A stretch of DNA of 64,000 nucleotides from CAWGHZ01 sp963822575. GTDB taxonomy: Bacteria > Pseudomonadota > Alphaproteobacteria > MPNO01 > DASWLB01. Below, one piece after another: positions 1-9,173 of the stretch. Under the pieces are notes generated by a model. That model worked only from the letters and a program-made list of their open reading frames with translations. It was not told the DNA's origin and searched no databases. The stretch is from the NCBI GenBank assembly GCA_963822575.1, contig CAWGHZ010000002.1, forward strand, positions 391,449 through 455,448. Direction: 5' to 3'. The position numbers and the translations under genes are program-made. Numbering within the stretch: position 1 is the stretch's first letter; the number at the start of each line of letters is the position of its first letter.

Positions 1-23
1 GGGCGATCCGGTCGAACTCGGCG

Positions 24-1241
24 CTAAACGCCGACGATGCCGCCGCCGAGGGGGAGGATGGTGACGGTCGTGCCGGCCGGGACGGCGGGGGCGTGCGGCG
101 CGCGGATCACCAGGCAGTCGGCCTTGGCGAGGCGCGCGAAGTTGGACGAGTCCTGGAGCTGGAAGGGCCGCGCGAGCCGGTTGCCGTCCGCGTCGGTCTC
201 CAGCGTGGCGCGGAGGTAATCCTCGCGCTCGTCGTTCTCGGGGAGGGGGACGTCCAGGGTCGCAGTCTCGGCCGGGCGCGCCCTCTGGGCGATGCCGAGC
301 ATGCGGCGGAGGGCCGGGCCGAGGAAGATCACCGCGCATACCATCGACGAGACCGGGTTGCCGGGAAGGCCGAGGAGCGGGGTCGCGCCGAGCCGGCCAA
401 AGATCAGCGGCTTGCCCGGCCGCATGGCGATCTTCCAGAAATCGACCTCGAGCCCCTCCTTGCCCAGAACCTTCTGCACCAGGTCGTGCTCGCCGACCGA
501 CGCGCCGCCGGTGGTGACGAGCAGGTCGGCGCCCTTCGCGCCGCGCGCCATGGTGCGCAGCGACTCCTCGGAATCGAGGGCGATGCCGAGGTCCATCGGC
601 TCGCCCCCCATCGCGCGCACGAAGGCGGCCAGCGCGAGCCCGTTGGAGCTCACGATCTGATTGGGGCCCAGGGGATCGCCCGGCATCGCGATCTCGTCGC
701 CGGTGGCCAGGAGTGCGACGCGCGGGCGACGGCGCACGCGGAGCCACGGCACGTTCATCGCGGCGGCGAGCCCCACGTCGCGCGCGGTGAGCACGCGCCC
801 CGCCTCGAGCAGGATTTCGCCCTGCTGGAAGTCGAGCCCGGCGGGCCGCACGTAGCGCCCCTTCGACGCCTTGCCGTCGACGACGCGGACCACGCCGTCG
901 GCCGCTTCGGTGTTTTCCTGGATCACGATCGCGTCGGCGCCGGCGGGCAAGGGCGCGCCGGTGAAGATGCGCACCGCCTCGCCCGGCCCGATCGCGCCCT
1001 CGTGCGCGCCGCCGGCGGGCACGTGCCCGACCACCTTCAGCGTCGCCGGCAGCTTCTCCACGTCCGCCGCGCGCACCGCATACCCGTCCATCGCCGACAC
1101 GTCGGAAGGCGGCTGCGAGCGGCGCGCCGCCACGTCCGCGGCGAGCACGCGGCCGAGCGCGTCGGCAAGCGCAACCTGCTCGACGGCGACGGGCTCGAAC
1201 GCCGCCTCGATGCGCGCGACGGCCTCGGCGACCTGGATCAT
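24..1241 (-). CDS. moeA: Molybdopterin molybdenumtransferase MoeA
   Basis: 405 aa, full length for MoeA, which inserts molybdate into adenylylated molybdopterin in the last step of molybdenum-cofactor synthesis in the cytoplasm. Visible family motifs are PPSDVSAMDGYA near residues 44-55, ATGDE near 180, TTGGASVGEHD near 245 and GLPGNPVSS near 290. The ATG overlaps the stop of moaC by 4 bases (ATGA), so the two are translationally coupled at the end of the trp-moa-moe chain. Its cofactor would serve the CoxL-like molybdo-enzyme at about 15 kb; that link is inference. Confidence 0.96.
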   Translation of the reverse strand: MIQVAEAVARIEAAFEPVAVEQVALADALGRVLAADVAARRSQPPSDVSAMDGYAVRAADVEKLPATLKVVGHVPAGGAHEGAIGPGEAVRIFTGAPLPAGADAIVIQENTEAADGVVRVVDGKASKGRYVRPAGLDFQQGEILLEAGRVLTARDVGLAAAMNVPWLRVRRRPRVALLATGDEIAMPGDPLGPNQIVSSNGLALAAFVRAMGGEPMDLGIALDSEESLRTMARGAKGADLLVTTGGASVGEHDLVQKVLGKEGLEVDFWKIAMRPGKPLIFGRLGATPLLGLPGNPVSSMVCAVIFLGPALRRMLGIAQRARPAETATLDVPLPENDEREDYLRATLETDADGNRLARPFQLQDSSNFARLAKADCLVIRAPHAPAVPAGTTVTILPLGGGIVGV

Positions 1242-1717
1242 CTCTTCGCCTCATAGGTGCCCGACCTGCCGCCCGACTTGTAGACGAGCGCGATGTCGGT
1301 GAGCCGCATCGAGCGGTCGACCGCCTTGCACATGTCGTAGACGGTGAGCGCTGCGACGGCGACGGCGGTCATCGCCTCCATCTCGACGCCGGTGCGCCCG
1401 GCGACGCGGCAGGTGGCGCTGATGTCGATGGCGCTGCGGTCGGGATCGCAGGTGAGGAACACGTCGATATCGTCGAGCATCAGCGGATGGCAGAGCGGGA
1501 TCAGCTCGGGCGTCTTCTTCGCGCCCATGATGCCGGCAAGCCGCGCGACCGAGATCACGTCGCCCTTCTTGGCCTGCCCGTCCATCACCATCTGCAGCGT
1601 CTCGGGCTGCATGACGACCGAGCCGGTCGCCGTCGCGACGCGCGCCGTCACGTCCTTTGCCGAGACGTCGACCATGCGCGCCTTGCCCTCCGCGTCGATA
1701 TGGCTGAGCTTCGCCAT
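1238..1717 (-). CDS. moaC: Cyclic pyranopterin monophosphate synthase MoaC
   Basis: 159 aa, the normal MoaC length. With MoaA it converts GTP to cyclic pyranopterin monophosphate, the first step of molybdenum-cofactor synthesis. KKTPELIPLCHPL near residues 57-69 and GVEMEAMTAV near 113-122 are the conserved active-site segments. The frame stays open upstream to 2029, but that part is the tail of trpC. The true start is the ATG at 1717, whose A is shared with the trpC stop codon (TGATG). It overlaps moeA downstream by 4 bases. Confidence 0.95.
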   Translation of the reverse strand: MAKLSHIDAEGKARMVDVSAKDVTARVATATGSVVMQPETLQMVMDGQAKKGDVISVARLAGIMGAKKTPELIPLCHPLMLDDIDVFLTCDPDRSAIDISATCRVAGRTGVEMEAMTAVAVAALTVYDMCKAVDRSMRLTDIALVYKSGGRSGTYEAKR

Positions 1718-2522
1718 CAGCTCGCGTGCGCGGGGGCGAGCAGCGCACGCGTCGCCGCCTCCACGTCGGGCTGGCGCATCAGCGACTCGCCGATCAGGAA
1801 CGCGCGCGCCCCGACCTCCGCCATCGCGCGCAAATCGTCGGCGGTCTTGAGCCCCGACTTCGCAGACGACCACGCGACCCTTCGGCACGCGCGGGGCGAG
1901 ACGGCGCGTCACGCCGAGGTCGGTGACCAGCGTCTTGAGGTTGCGGTTGTTTATGCCGACGAGATGCGCGTTGAGCGCCAGCGCGCGGTCGAGCTCCGCC
2001 TCGTCGTGCACCTCGAACAGCACGTCCATGCCATACTGGCGCGCGACCGAGTTCGAGCTCGTGCGCGGTCTCGTCGTCGAGGCAGGCGAGGATCAGCAGC
2101 ACGCAATCGGCGCCCAACGCACGCGACTCCAAAATCTGATAGGGCTCCAGCATGAAATCCTTGCGCAGCGCCGGGAGCGCGCAGGCCGCGCGCGCCGCTT
2201 CGAGGTGCGCATCCTCGCCCTGGAAGTAGGGCGTGTCGGTCAGCACGGACAGGCACGCCGCGCCGCCCCGCTCGTAGGCGCGGGCGAGGGCGGGGGGATC
2301 GAACTCCGGCCGGATCATCCCGCCCGAGGGCGAGGCCTTCTTGATCTCGCAGATCAGCCCGTAGCCGCGCGCCGCGGAAGCGGCGAGAAGGGCGGCGGCG
2401 AAGCCGCGCGGCGGTGCGGCGTCGCGCGCGGCGCGCGCCATCTCGGCCTCGCTTCGGGCGCGCTTGCGGGCGGCGACGTGCTCGCGCTTCTCGGCGCAGA
2501 TCTTCGCGAGGACGTCACTCAC
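1717..2522 (-). CDS. trpC: Indole-3-glycerol phosphate synthase TrpC, with two apparent frameshifts
   Basis: TrpC closes the indole ring in tryptophan synthesis. The protein reads in three frames: the GTG start at 2522 gives SDVLAKICAEKREHV and the EIKKASPSGG loop; the frame changes at about 2052 into MDVLFEVHDEAELDRAL and GINNRNLKTL; it changes again at about 1858 into SGLKTADDL and AFLIGESLMRQ. The span is 806 bases, that is 267 codons plus a stop plus two extra bases. Deleting one base at GAGTTC 2049-2054 and one at GACTTC 1856-1861 restores one frame and the conserved ESG motif. The GTG overlaps the trpD stop by 8 bases. Sequencing error is more likely than decay because both flanking genes are intact. 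Confidence 0.88.
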
Positions 2523-3567
2523 CGGCCGCTTCCTTCGGCGGCGGCGTGTCGTTGGTGATGGCGACCAGCCGGTCGAGCGCAGCGGCGGCCTTGCCGCTGT
2601 CGATGGCCTCGGCGGCGATCGCGACGCCGTGCTTGAGGTCGCGCGCCTTGTCGGCGACGAGGAGCGCCGCCGCCGCGCCCAGCAGCACGGCGTCGCGGAA
2701 CGGGCCCTTGCCGCCCGCCAGCATGTCGCGCATCGCGCGCGCGTTGAACGCGGCGTCGCCGCCCTTGAGCTGCTCGGGTACGGCGCGCGCGAGGCCCGCA
2801 TCCTCCGGCGTCACGTCGAACTCGGTGACCTTGCCGTCGCGCCATTCGGCGACGAAGCTGGCGCCGGTGGTGGTCAGCTCGTCGAGCCCGTCCGAGCCGT
2901 GCACCACCCAGGCGCGCTCGGCGCCCAGATTGCCCAGCACCTCGGCCATCGGCCGCACCCACTCGCGGGCGAACACCCCGACCAGGAGGCGGCGGACCAG
3001 CGCCGGGTTCGACAGCGGCCCCAGGATGTTGAAGATGGTGCGCGTGCCGAGCTCGACCCGCGCCGGCGCGACGTGGCGCGTCGCCGAATGGTGGCGCGGC
3101 GCCATCATGAAGCCGATCTTCGCCTCGCGGATCGCGCGCTCCACCAGCGCGAAGTCGGCGTCGATATTGACGCCGAGCGCGGCGAGCACGTCGGCGGCGC
3201 CCGACTTGGACGAGAGTGCGCGGTTGCCGTGCTTGGCGATCGGCACACCGCAGCCCGCGACGACGAGCGCCGCGCCGGTCGAGATGTTGAGCGTGCCGCC
3301 GCCGTCGCCGCCGGTGCCGACGATGTCGATCGCCTCGTCCGGCGCGTGGATGCGCGCGACCTTGGCACGCATGATGGTGGCGGCGGCCGTGATCTCGTCC
3401 ACCGTCTCGCCGCGCAGCCGCAGCGCCATCAGGAACGCGCCGATCTGCGACGGCGTCGCGCCGCCAGACATGATGATCTCGAACGCGGCGAGCGCCTCGG
3501 CACGGGTGAGCGTCGCGCCGCCCGCGAGCTTGGCGAGGACGGGCTTGAGGTCGACGGTGCCGTTCAT
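2515..3567 (-). CDS. trpD: Anthranilate phosphoribosyltransferase TrpD
   Basis: 350 aa, standard length. It transfers phosphoribose from PRPP to anthranilate, the second step of the tryptophan branch. The PRPP loop GTGGDGGGTLNIST is at residues 84-97, and the KHGNRALSSKSGAAD segment follows near 113-127. Its ATG overlaps the trpG stop by 4 bases and its stop overlaps the GTG of trpC, giving a tightly coupled trpGDC block. Confidence 0.97.
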   Translation of the reverse strand: MNGTVDLKPVLAKLAGGATLTRAEALAAFEIIMSGGATPSQIGAFLMALRLRGETVDEITAAATIMRAKVARIHAPDEAIDIVGTGGDGGGTLNISTGAALVVAGCGVPIAKHGNRALSSKSGAADVLAALGVNIDADFALVERAIREAKIGFMMAPRHHSATRHVAPARVELGTRTIFNILGPLSNPALVRRLLVGVFAREWVRPMAEVLGNLGAERAWVVHGSDGLDELTTTGASFVAEWRDGKVTEFDVTPEDAGLARAVPEQLKGGDAAFNARAMRDMLAGGKGPFRDAVLLGAAAALLVADKARDLKHGVAIAAEAIDSGKAAAALDRLVAITNDTPPPKEAAGE

Positions 3568-4166
3568 GCCGCGCTGCCCGCGAGCGCGCGGCGCGCGACG
3601 CCGGCGATGTCGAGGAAGTTGCCGAGGAGCGGGTGGCCGGTCTCGGTCGCGATCGATTCCGGGTGGAACTGCACGCCGAACACCTTATGGCGGCGATGGG
3701 CGAGGCCCATGATCACCCCGTCTTCGGTCTCGGCGGTGACGGCGAGCTCGGCCGGCAGGCGCGCGCGGTCGACCGCCAGCGAATGGTAGCGCGTCGCGCG
3801 GAAGGGGTTGGCGAGGCCGCGGAACACGCCGGTCCCGTCGTGGCGGATCGCGCTCGTCTTGCCGTGCATGGGGACGGGCGCGCGCACGATGCGCCCGCCA
3901 AAGGCCTCGCCGATCGCCTGGTGGCCCAGACAGACGCCGAGGATCGGCACGCGCCCGGCGGCCTTGCGGATCAGCGCCTCGCAGATGCCGGCCTTGTCGG
4001 GCGTGCCGGGGCCCGGCGAGAGCACGATGGCCTCGGGCTTCAGCGCCAGAGCCTCGTCCGCGCTCAGCGCGTCGTTGCGCCGGACGACGCATTCCGCCCC
4101 TTCTTCGCCCAGGAAGTGGACCAGGTTCCAGGTGAAGCTGTCGTAATTGTCGATCAGCAGAAGCAT
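3564..4166 (-). CDS. trpG: Anthranilate synthase glutamine amidotransferase subunit TrpG
   Basis: 200 aa class I glutamine amidotransferase that supplies ammonia to TrpE. The nucleophile is Cys79 in LGVCLGHQ, and the His/Glu pair lies in VQFHPES near residue 168. PGPGTP near 51-56 is the typical oxyanion-strand segment. It is the first gene of the minus-strand trpGDC-moaC-moeA chain. No trpE lies upstream; the next gene is the divergent uppP, so the 146-bp gap between them must hold the promoters. It could double as PabA; the trpDC neighbours favour TrpG. Confidence 0.94.
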   Translation of the reverse strand: MLLLIDNYDSFTWNLVHFLGEEGAECVVRRNDALSADEALALKPEAIVLSPGPGTPDKAGICEALIRKAAGRVPILGVCLGHQAIGEAFGGRIVRAPVPMHGKTSAIRHDGTGVFRGLANPFRATRYHSLAVDRARLPAELAVTAETEDGVIMGLAHRRHKVFGVQFHPESIATETGHPLLGNFLDIAGVARRALAGSAA

Positions 4167-4312
4167 TTCAAGGACTTGCGAGCCACGCGGCGCGACGTGC
4201 GCCGGCGCCGCCCCGTTATATCAGGTCGGTCCCGACGAAAAAAGCCGCGCCGTTTGCCGCGACTCCGGCGCCGTGATAAGGCTCGCCGGCCCCGCGTCGG
4301 AGAGCGTTCCCC

Positions 4313-5134
4313 ATGTCGACCCTTCAGGCCCTGCTGTTCGCCGTCGTGCAGGGCATCACCGAGCTGTTCCCCGTCTCCAGCGTCGCGCACGGCGTGCTGA
4401 CGCCGTTCGCCTTCGGCTGGACCCTGAGCCCGGCGTTCCTCAAGGAGAACTTCCTGCCGTTCGTCGTGATGCTGCATCTCGGCACGGCGACGGCGCTCCT
4501 CATCTATTTCTGGCGCGACTGGTGGACGTTCGTCGAGTCGCTGTTCGCCCGCGACGCACGCGGCGCGCGGCGCACGCTGTACCTGCTCATCGCGGCGACC
4601 ATCCCGCCCGCGATCCTGGGCTTCGCGTTCGAGAAGGCGCTGCGCTCGATCTTCGCCAGCGTCGTGTCGGCATCGATCTTCCTGATCGTCAACGGCGTGC
4701 TGCTGGTGGTCGGCGAGCGGATGCGCGGCCGCGGCAAGCGCGAGATCGCCGACCTCAGCTATGCCCAGGCCATCGGGATCGGCCTCGCCCAGTCGCTCGC
4801 GCTGGTGCCGGGCTTCTCGCGCTCGGGCTCCTCGATGGTGGCGGGGTTTTGGGCGGGGCTGCGGCACGAGGCGGCGGCGCGGTTCTCCATGCTGCTGGCG
4901 ACCCCGATCATCGCCGGCGCCGGCATCCTCGAAGTGCCCAAGCTCCTCCATACCGCGACGCCCGAGCTGATCCGGACGGCGCTGATCGGCGGCGTCGCCT
5001 CGGGCGTGTTCGCCTTCGCCGCGGTCTGGGTGCTGATGCGCTGGTTCCGCCGGCACGAGGTCGACGCGATGTGGCCGTTCGCGATCTATTGCTGGGTGGT
5101 CGGCATCCTCGTCCTCGCCCTGCACGGGGTGTGA
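4313..5134 (+). CDS. uppP: Undecaprenyl-diphosphatase UppP/BacA
   Basis: 273 aa, very hydrophobic integral membrane protein that recycles undecaprenyl pyrophosphate for peptidoglycan and polysaccharide synthesis. The two family signatures are present in variant form: QGITELFPVSSVAHG near residues 15-29, where SSTAHL is usual, and PGFSRSGSSM near 165-174, where SGAT is usual. The start at 4313 gives a typical short N-terminus. It is divergent from trpG. Confidence 0.93.
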   Translation: MSTLQALLFAVVQGITELFPVSSVAHGVLTPFAFGWTLSPAFLKENFLPFVVMLHLGTATALLIYFWRDWWTFVESLFARDARGARRTLYLLIAATIPPAILGFAFEKALRSIFASVVSASIFLIVNGVLLVVGERMRGRGKREIADLSYAQAIGIGLAQSLALVPGFSRSGSSMVAGFWAGLRHEAAARFSMLLATPIIAGAGILEVPKLLHTATPELIRTALIGGVASGVFAFAAVWVLMRWFRRHEVDAMWPFAIYCWVVGILVLALHGV

Positions 5135-5147
5135 CGAAAGGCGGCTC

Positions 5148-6014
5148 CTAGCCGAGCGTCTTGCCCAGCCGGCCGGCGAGGTCCTGGATGAACTGCCACG
5201 CGACGCGGCCGGAGCGCGCGCCGCGCGTCACCGACCATTCGTTGGCCTCGGCGTGCAGCCGGTCGCGGTCGACGGCGAGGCCGAACCGGTCGGCATAGCC
5301 CTCGACGATGGCGAAATACGTATCCTGGTCGCAGGCGTGGAAGCCGAGCCAAAGGCCGAACCGGTCGGACAGCGAGACCTTCTCCTCCACCGCCTCCGAC
5401 GGGTTGATGGCGGTCGAGCGCTCGTTCTCGATCATGTCGCGCGGCATCATGTGGCGCCGGTTCGAGGTGGCATAGAACACCACGTTGGCGGGTCTTCCCT
5501 CGATCCCGCCTTCCAGGAGCGCCTTGAGCGACTTGTAGGTCGTATCCTGTCCATCGAACGACAAGTCGTCGCAGAACAGTACGAAGCGCCGGTCCGACCG
5601 GCGAAGAAGGGCGAGGAGGCGCGGCAGGCTCGCCAAATCCTCACGGTGGATCTCGATCAGCCCGAGGCGCGCGCCGCCGGCGTTGACGGCCGCATGCACC
5701 GCCTTGACGAGCGACGACTTGCCCATGCCGCGCGCGCCCCAAAGGAGCGCGTTGTTTGCCGGAAGCCCCCGGGCGAAGCGGCGCGTGTTGTCGAGCAATA
5801 TGCCCTTCGCCCGGTCGACTCCCTTGAGGAGATCGAGCGCCACCCGGTTCACGTCGCGCACGGGCTCCGGCATCCCCTGCTCGGCGTGCCACACGAAGGC
5901 ATCGGCGGCGTCGAGGTCGGGCGCGGCCGGGGCCGCGGGCGCGAGCCGGTCGAGCGCGTCGGCGAGCCGGCGCAGCAAGGGCGCGAGCGCGTGATCGGCG
6001 GGCTTCTCGGTCAT
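5148..6014 (-). CDS. DUF815-family AAA+ ATPase
   Basis: 288 aa. The open frame extends to 6188, but the ATG at 6014 (MTEKPADHAL) is the likely start. It has a Walker A motif, GARGMGKSSLVKA, in the middle, a Walker B-like VLFCDDLSFD and a sensor-like YATSNRRHMM, as in DUF815 proteins, conserved AAA+ ATPases of unknown role. The DR segment near the C-terminus (SLSDRFGLWLGF) is also typical. It is convergent with uppP and divergent from yajC. Confidence 0.85.
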   Translation of the reverse strand: MTEKPADHALAPLLRRLADALDRLAPAAPAAPDLDAADAFVWHAEQGMPEPVRDVNRVALDLLKGVDRAKGILLDNTRRFARGLPANNALLWGARGMGKSSLVKAVHAAVNAGGARLGLIEIHREDLASLPRLLALLRRSDRRFVLFCDDLSFDGQDTTYKSLKALLEGGIEGRPANVVFYATSNRRHMMPRDMIENERSTAINPSEAVEEKVSLSDRFGLWLGFHACDQDTYFAIVEGYADRFGLAVDRDRLHAEANEWSVTRGARSGRVAWQFIQDLAGRLGKTLG

Positions 6015-6174
6015 GATCCTCTCGAACCGGCGGGCGCGCGACCCTATATCATAGGCCGTGCCGCACCCGAAACCCCGCTCCATCGCGGATTTCCGGGCCG
6101 CCGACCCGCAGCCGCAATTCGGTTGCAAGAAGACGGCGGGTGGGTATAGTCCCGCCAACTTTCGCCGGACATTC

Positions 6175-6183
6175 GAGGAGGAG
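6175..6183 (+). promoter_or_regulatory. Shine-Dalgarno site that sets the yajC TTG start
   Basis: GAGGAGGAG lies 4 bases before the TTG at 6188. It makes that TTG a better start than the upstream in-frame ATG at 6140, which would add 16 residues unlike any YajC N-terminus. Confidence 0.6.
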
Positions 6184-6187
6184 TCCA

Positions 6188-6604
6188 TTGCTGATCTCCC
6201 CGGCCTTTGCGCAGGGAGCGGGCGGCGGTCCCGCAGATTTTCTGTCGTCCGGTGTCGTACCGCTGGTTCTGATCTTCGTCGTCTTCTACTTCCTGCTGAT
6301 CCGTCCGCAGCAGAAGAAGGCGAAGCAACACCGCGAGATGCTGGGCGCGCTCCGGCGCGGCGACACCATCGTCACCACGGGTGGGCTGATCGGCAAGGTC
6401 ATCAAAGTGGTCAGCGACACCGAGCTTCAGGTCGAGATTGCCGACGAGGTGCGCGTGCGCGTGGCGCGCGCCATGGTCTCGGACGTCCTGTCGCGCACCG
6501 AGCCGGCCAAGGGCGAGGACAAGGGGGCGGGCCCGACAAACCAGGCGGGGGCGAACACGAACGAGAAGCCGTCGCTGCTCGGCTTCCTGCGCCGGCCGAA
6601 GTAA
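6188..6604 (+). CDS. yajC: Preprotein translocase subunit YajC
   Basis: 138 aa from the TTG start. A short N-terminus (LISPAFAQGAGG) precedes one membrane helix, PLVLIFVVFYFLLIRPQQKK, with the invariant RPQQKK just inside the membrane, then the MLGALRRGDTIVTTGGLIGKV domain. YajC associates with SecDF at the Sec translocon. It is followed at once by secD and secF, the usual order. The Gly/Asn/Lys-rich C-terminal tail is longer than in many homologues. Confidence 0.95.
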   Translation: MLISPAFAQGAGGGPADFLSSGVVPLVLIFVVFYFLLIRPQQKKAKQHREMLGALRRGDTIVTTGGLIGKVIKVVSDTELQVEIADEVRVRVARAMVSDVLSRTEPAKGEDKGAGPTNQAGANTNEKPSLLGFLRRPK

Positions 6605-6634
6605 CCGGCGCCGCCCGCCGGGTCGCGGTCGAAC

Positions 6635-8206
6635 ATGGTCTATGTCGCCAAGTGGAAGGTGGTGGTGATCCTGGTGCTGTGCGCGCTGGGGTTCATCTAC
6701 GCCGTGCCCAACGTGCTGTCGCGCTCGACGGCCGACGCGCTGCCGGGCTGGGTGCCGCACCGCCAGATCAGTCTCGGGCTCGATCTGCAGGGCGGCTCGC
6801 ACCTTCTGTTGGAGGTCGAGACGCAGTCGGTGATCCGCGACCGGCTGAACGGGCTGGTGGACGAGGTGCGCACCGCGCTCGTCAAGCAGCGCATCGGCTA
6901 TACCGGGCTCGGCGTCGCCGGCAACGGCGTGGCCTTCACCCTGCGCAACCCCGCCGACCTCGACAAGGCGCGCGAGGCGATCCGCAACCTCGACCCCGAC
7001 ACTACGGTGAAAGTCACGGGCAACCATGTCGCGCTCGACCTCACCGAAAAGGCGATGCGCGACCGCACCTCGGCGGCGGTCGACCAGTCGATCGAGATCG
7101 TCCGTCGGCGCATCGACGCCACCGGCGTGCGCGAGCCGACAATCCAGCGCGAGGGCGAGGACCGCATCCTGGTCGAGCTACCCGGCGTGGGCGACCCCGA
7201 GCGCATCAAGAAGCTGATCGGCAAGACCGCCAAGCTCACCTTCCAGTTCGTCGACATCGACCACTCGCCGGAGGAGGCCGAGGGCGGCCGCACCCCGCCG
7301 GGCGACGAGCTTATGCCGTCGGACAAGCCGGCGGCGAACGGCAAGCCCACCATGTACCTCGTGCACCGGCGGGTGATGGTGTCGGGCGACACGCTGGTCG
7401 ACGCCCAGCCCAGCTTCCAGGACAACCAGCCGGTGGTGTCGTTCCGCTTCGACGCGGTGGGCGCGCGCCGCTTCGCCGACGCGACCAAGGCGAACGTCGG
7501 CAAGCCCTTCGCCATCGTGCTCGACAGCAAGGTGATCTCCGCGCCGGTGATTCGCGAGCCGATCCTCGGCGGCTCGGGCATCATCACCGGCGGCTTCACC
7601 GTGCAGGAGGCGCAGGACCTTGCGCTGCTGCTGCGCGCCGGCGCGTTGCCCGCACCCCTCAAGGTGCTGGAGGAACGGACGGTCGGGCCGGGCATGGGCG
7701 CCGACTCGATCCGCGCGGGCGAGATCGCCTGCATCGCCGGCATGGCGATCGTCGTGGTGTTCATGGTGGTGGTCTACGGGCTGTTCGGCGCGATGGCCTG
7801 CGTCGCGCTGGTATTCAACCTGTTCCTGATCGCGGCGCTTCTCTCGCTCCTTGGCGCGACCTTGACGCTGCCCGGCATCGCCGGCGTCGTGCTGACCGTC
7901 GGCATGGCGGTCGACGCAAACGTGCTGATCTACGAGCGTATGCGCGAGGAGCAGCGCAACGGCCGCACGCCGATCTCGGCGATCGACGCCGGCTTCTCGC
8001 GGGCGTTCGGTACGATCGTCGACTCGAACCTCACCACGCTGATCGCGGCGGCGCTCCTCTACAATTTCGGCTCCGGGCCGATCAAGGGGTTCGGCGTGAC
8101 GCTCGCCATCGGCATCCTCACCTCGATGTTCACCGCGATCTGGGTGACCCGGCTCCTGGTCATCTGGTGGATGCGCCGCACGCGTCCCAAAGCGCTGCCG
8201 CTCTAG
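6635..8206 (+). CDS. secD: Protein translocase subunit SecD
   Basis: 523 aa. One N-terminal membrane helix is followed by the family signature LGLDLQGGSHLLLEV, a large periplasmic domain (P1) and five more helices carrying GMAVDANVLIYERMREE. SecD uses the proton gradient to help pull exported proteins out of the SecYEG channel. It lies 31 bp after yajC and 13 bp before secF, so it is co-transcribed with both. Confidence 0.97.
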   Translation: MVYVAKWKVVVILVLCALGFIYAVPNVLSRSTADALPGWVPHRQISLGLDLQGGSHLLLEVETQSVIRDRLNGLVDEVRTALVKQRIGYTGLGVAGNGVAFTLRNPADLDKAREAIRNLDPDTTVKVTGNHVALDLTEKAMRDRTSAAVDQSIEIVRRRIDATGVREPTIQREGEDRILVELPGVGDPERIKKLIGKTAKLTFQFVDIDHSPEEAEGGRTPPGDELMPSDKPAANGKPTMYLVHRRVMVSGDTLVDAQPSFQDNQPVVSFRFDAVGARRFADATKANVGKPFAIVLDSKVISAPVIREPILGGSGIITGGFTVQEAQDLALLLRAGALPAPLKVLEERTVGPGMGADSIRAGEIACIAGMAIVVVFMVVVYGLFGAMACVALVFNLFLIAALLSLLGATLTLPGIAGVVLTVGMAVDANVLIYERMREEQRNGRTPISAIDAGFSRAFGTIVDSNLTTLIAAALLYNFGSGPIKGFGVTLAIGILTSMFTAIWVTRLLVIWWMRRTRPKALPL

Positions 8207-8218
8207 GGGTACGATCGC

Positions 8219-9169
8219 ATGGCGCTCCGCCTCTTTCCCGCCGTCACCCGGATCGACTTCATGCGCTGGCGCTATGTCGCCGTGGGCGGTTCGATATTGG
8301 TCAATCTGATCGCGATCGTGGCGGTCCTGGTCATGGGGTTGCAATTCGGCATCGATTTTTCGGGTGGCACCTTGGTCCAGATCAAGACGCAGGGGCCGGC
8401 CAAGATCGGTGAGATGCGCGGGAAGCTCAACGGGCTCGGGCTTGGCGAAGTGCAGCTTCAGGAGTTCGGCGCGTCGAACCAGGTGCTGATCCGCGTCGAG
8501 CGCCAGAAAAGCGGCGAAGGGCAGGGCGGCGAGGAGAAGGAGGCCGCGGCCGTCGCGACAAAGGTGCAGCAGGCGCTGGGCCTGCCCGACTCCTCGATCG
8601 AGCGCCGCGAGTTCGTCGGTCCCAAGGTCGGCGCCGAGCTGATCCGCGCCGGGGTGATCGCAACCGTTCTGGCGTTGCTGTCGATTGCGATCTACGTGTG
8701 GTTCCGCTTCGATTGGGAGTTCGGCGTCTCGGGATTGGTTGCACTGCTGCATGACGTACTGGCGACGGTCGGCGTGTTCTCGGTCTTTCATCTGGAGTTC
8801 AACCTGACGACTGTGGCTGCGATCCTCACGATCGCGGGCTACTCGATCAACGACACGGTGGTGGTGTTCGACCGCGTGCGCGAGAACATGCGCAAGTACA
8901 AGGTGATGCCCCTTTACGACCTGCATAACCTCAGCATCAATGAGACCCTGTCGCGCACCATCCTGACCTCGACGACCACGCTGCTCGCCGTCCTCATGCT
9001 GTTCTTGTTCGGCGGCGAGGTGATCCACGGCTTCTCGTTCGCCATGCTGTTCGGCATCCTCATCGGCACCTACTCATCGATCTACGTCGGGTCCGGCATG
9101 CTGCTCTTCATGGGCGCCCGAATTGGCGGGCGCGATCGCGAGATCGCGCCGGCGAAGCGGGCCGGCTGA
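8219..9169 (+). CDS. secF: Protein translocase subunit SecF
   Basis: 316 aa membrane protein, the partner of SecD. The N-terminal helix is followed by GIDFSGGTLVQI, a short periplasmic domain and a helical bundle with the signature YSINDTVVVFDRVREN. The ATG at 8219 follows the secD stop by 12 bases. The C-terminus is short and basic. Confidence 0.97.
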   Translation: MALRLFPAVTRIDFMRWRYVAVGGSILVNLIAIVAVLVMGLQFGIDFSGGTLVQIKTQGPAKIGEMRGKLNGLGLGEVQLQEFGASNQVLIRVERQKSGEGQGGEEKEAAAVATKVQQALGLPDSSIERREFVGPKVGAELIRAGVIATVLALLSIAIYVWFRFDWEFGVSGLVALLHDVLATVGVFSVFHLEFNLTTVAAILTIAGYSINDTVVVFDRVRENMRKYKVMPLYDLHNLSINETLSRTILTSTTTLLAVLMLFLFGGEVIHGFSFAMLFGILIGTYSSIYVGSGMLLFMGARIGGRDREIAPAKRAG

Positions 9170-9173
9170 TTCC

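Noticed and set aside
93..1256. A 387-codon open frame opposite moeA
   Set aside because: Antisense shadow of a complete, conserved MoeA.
1717..2522. trpC as a genuine pseudogene implying tryptophan auxotrophy
   Set aside because: Two compensatable one-base insertions at GANTC-like sites in an otherwise conserved gene between intact trpD and moaC point to sequence error.
6058..8412. A 784-codon open frame on the plus strand across yajC-secD-secF
   Set aside because: It is the +1 shadow of secD. The translation is Arg/Gly/Ala-rich and matches nothing, while SecD motifs are complete in the other frame.
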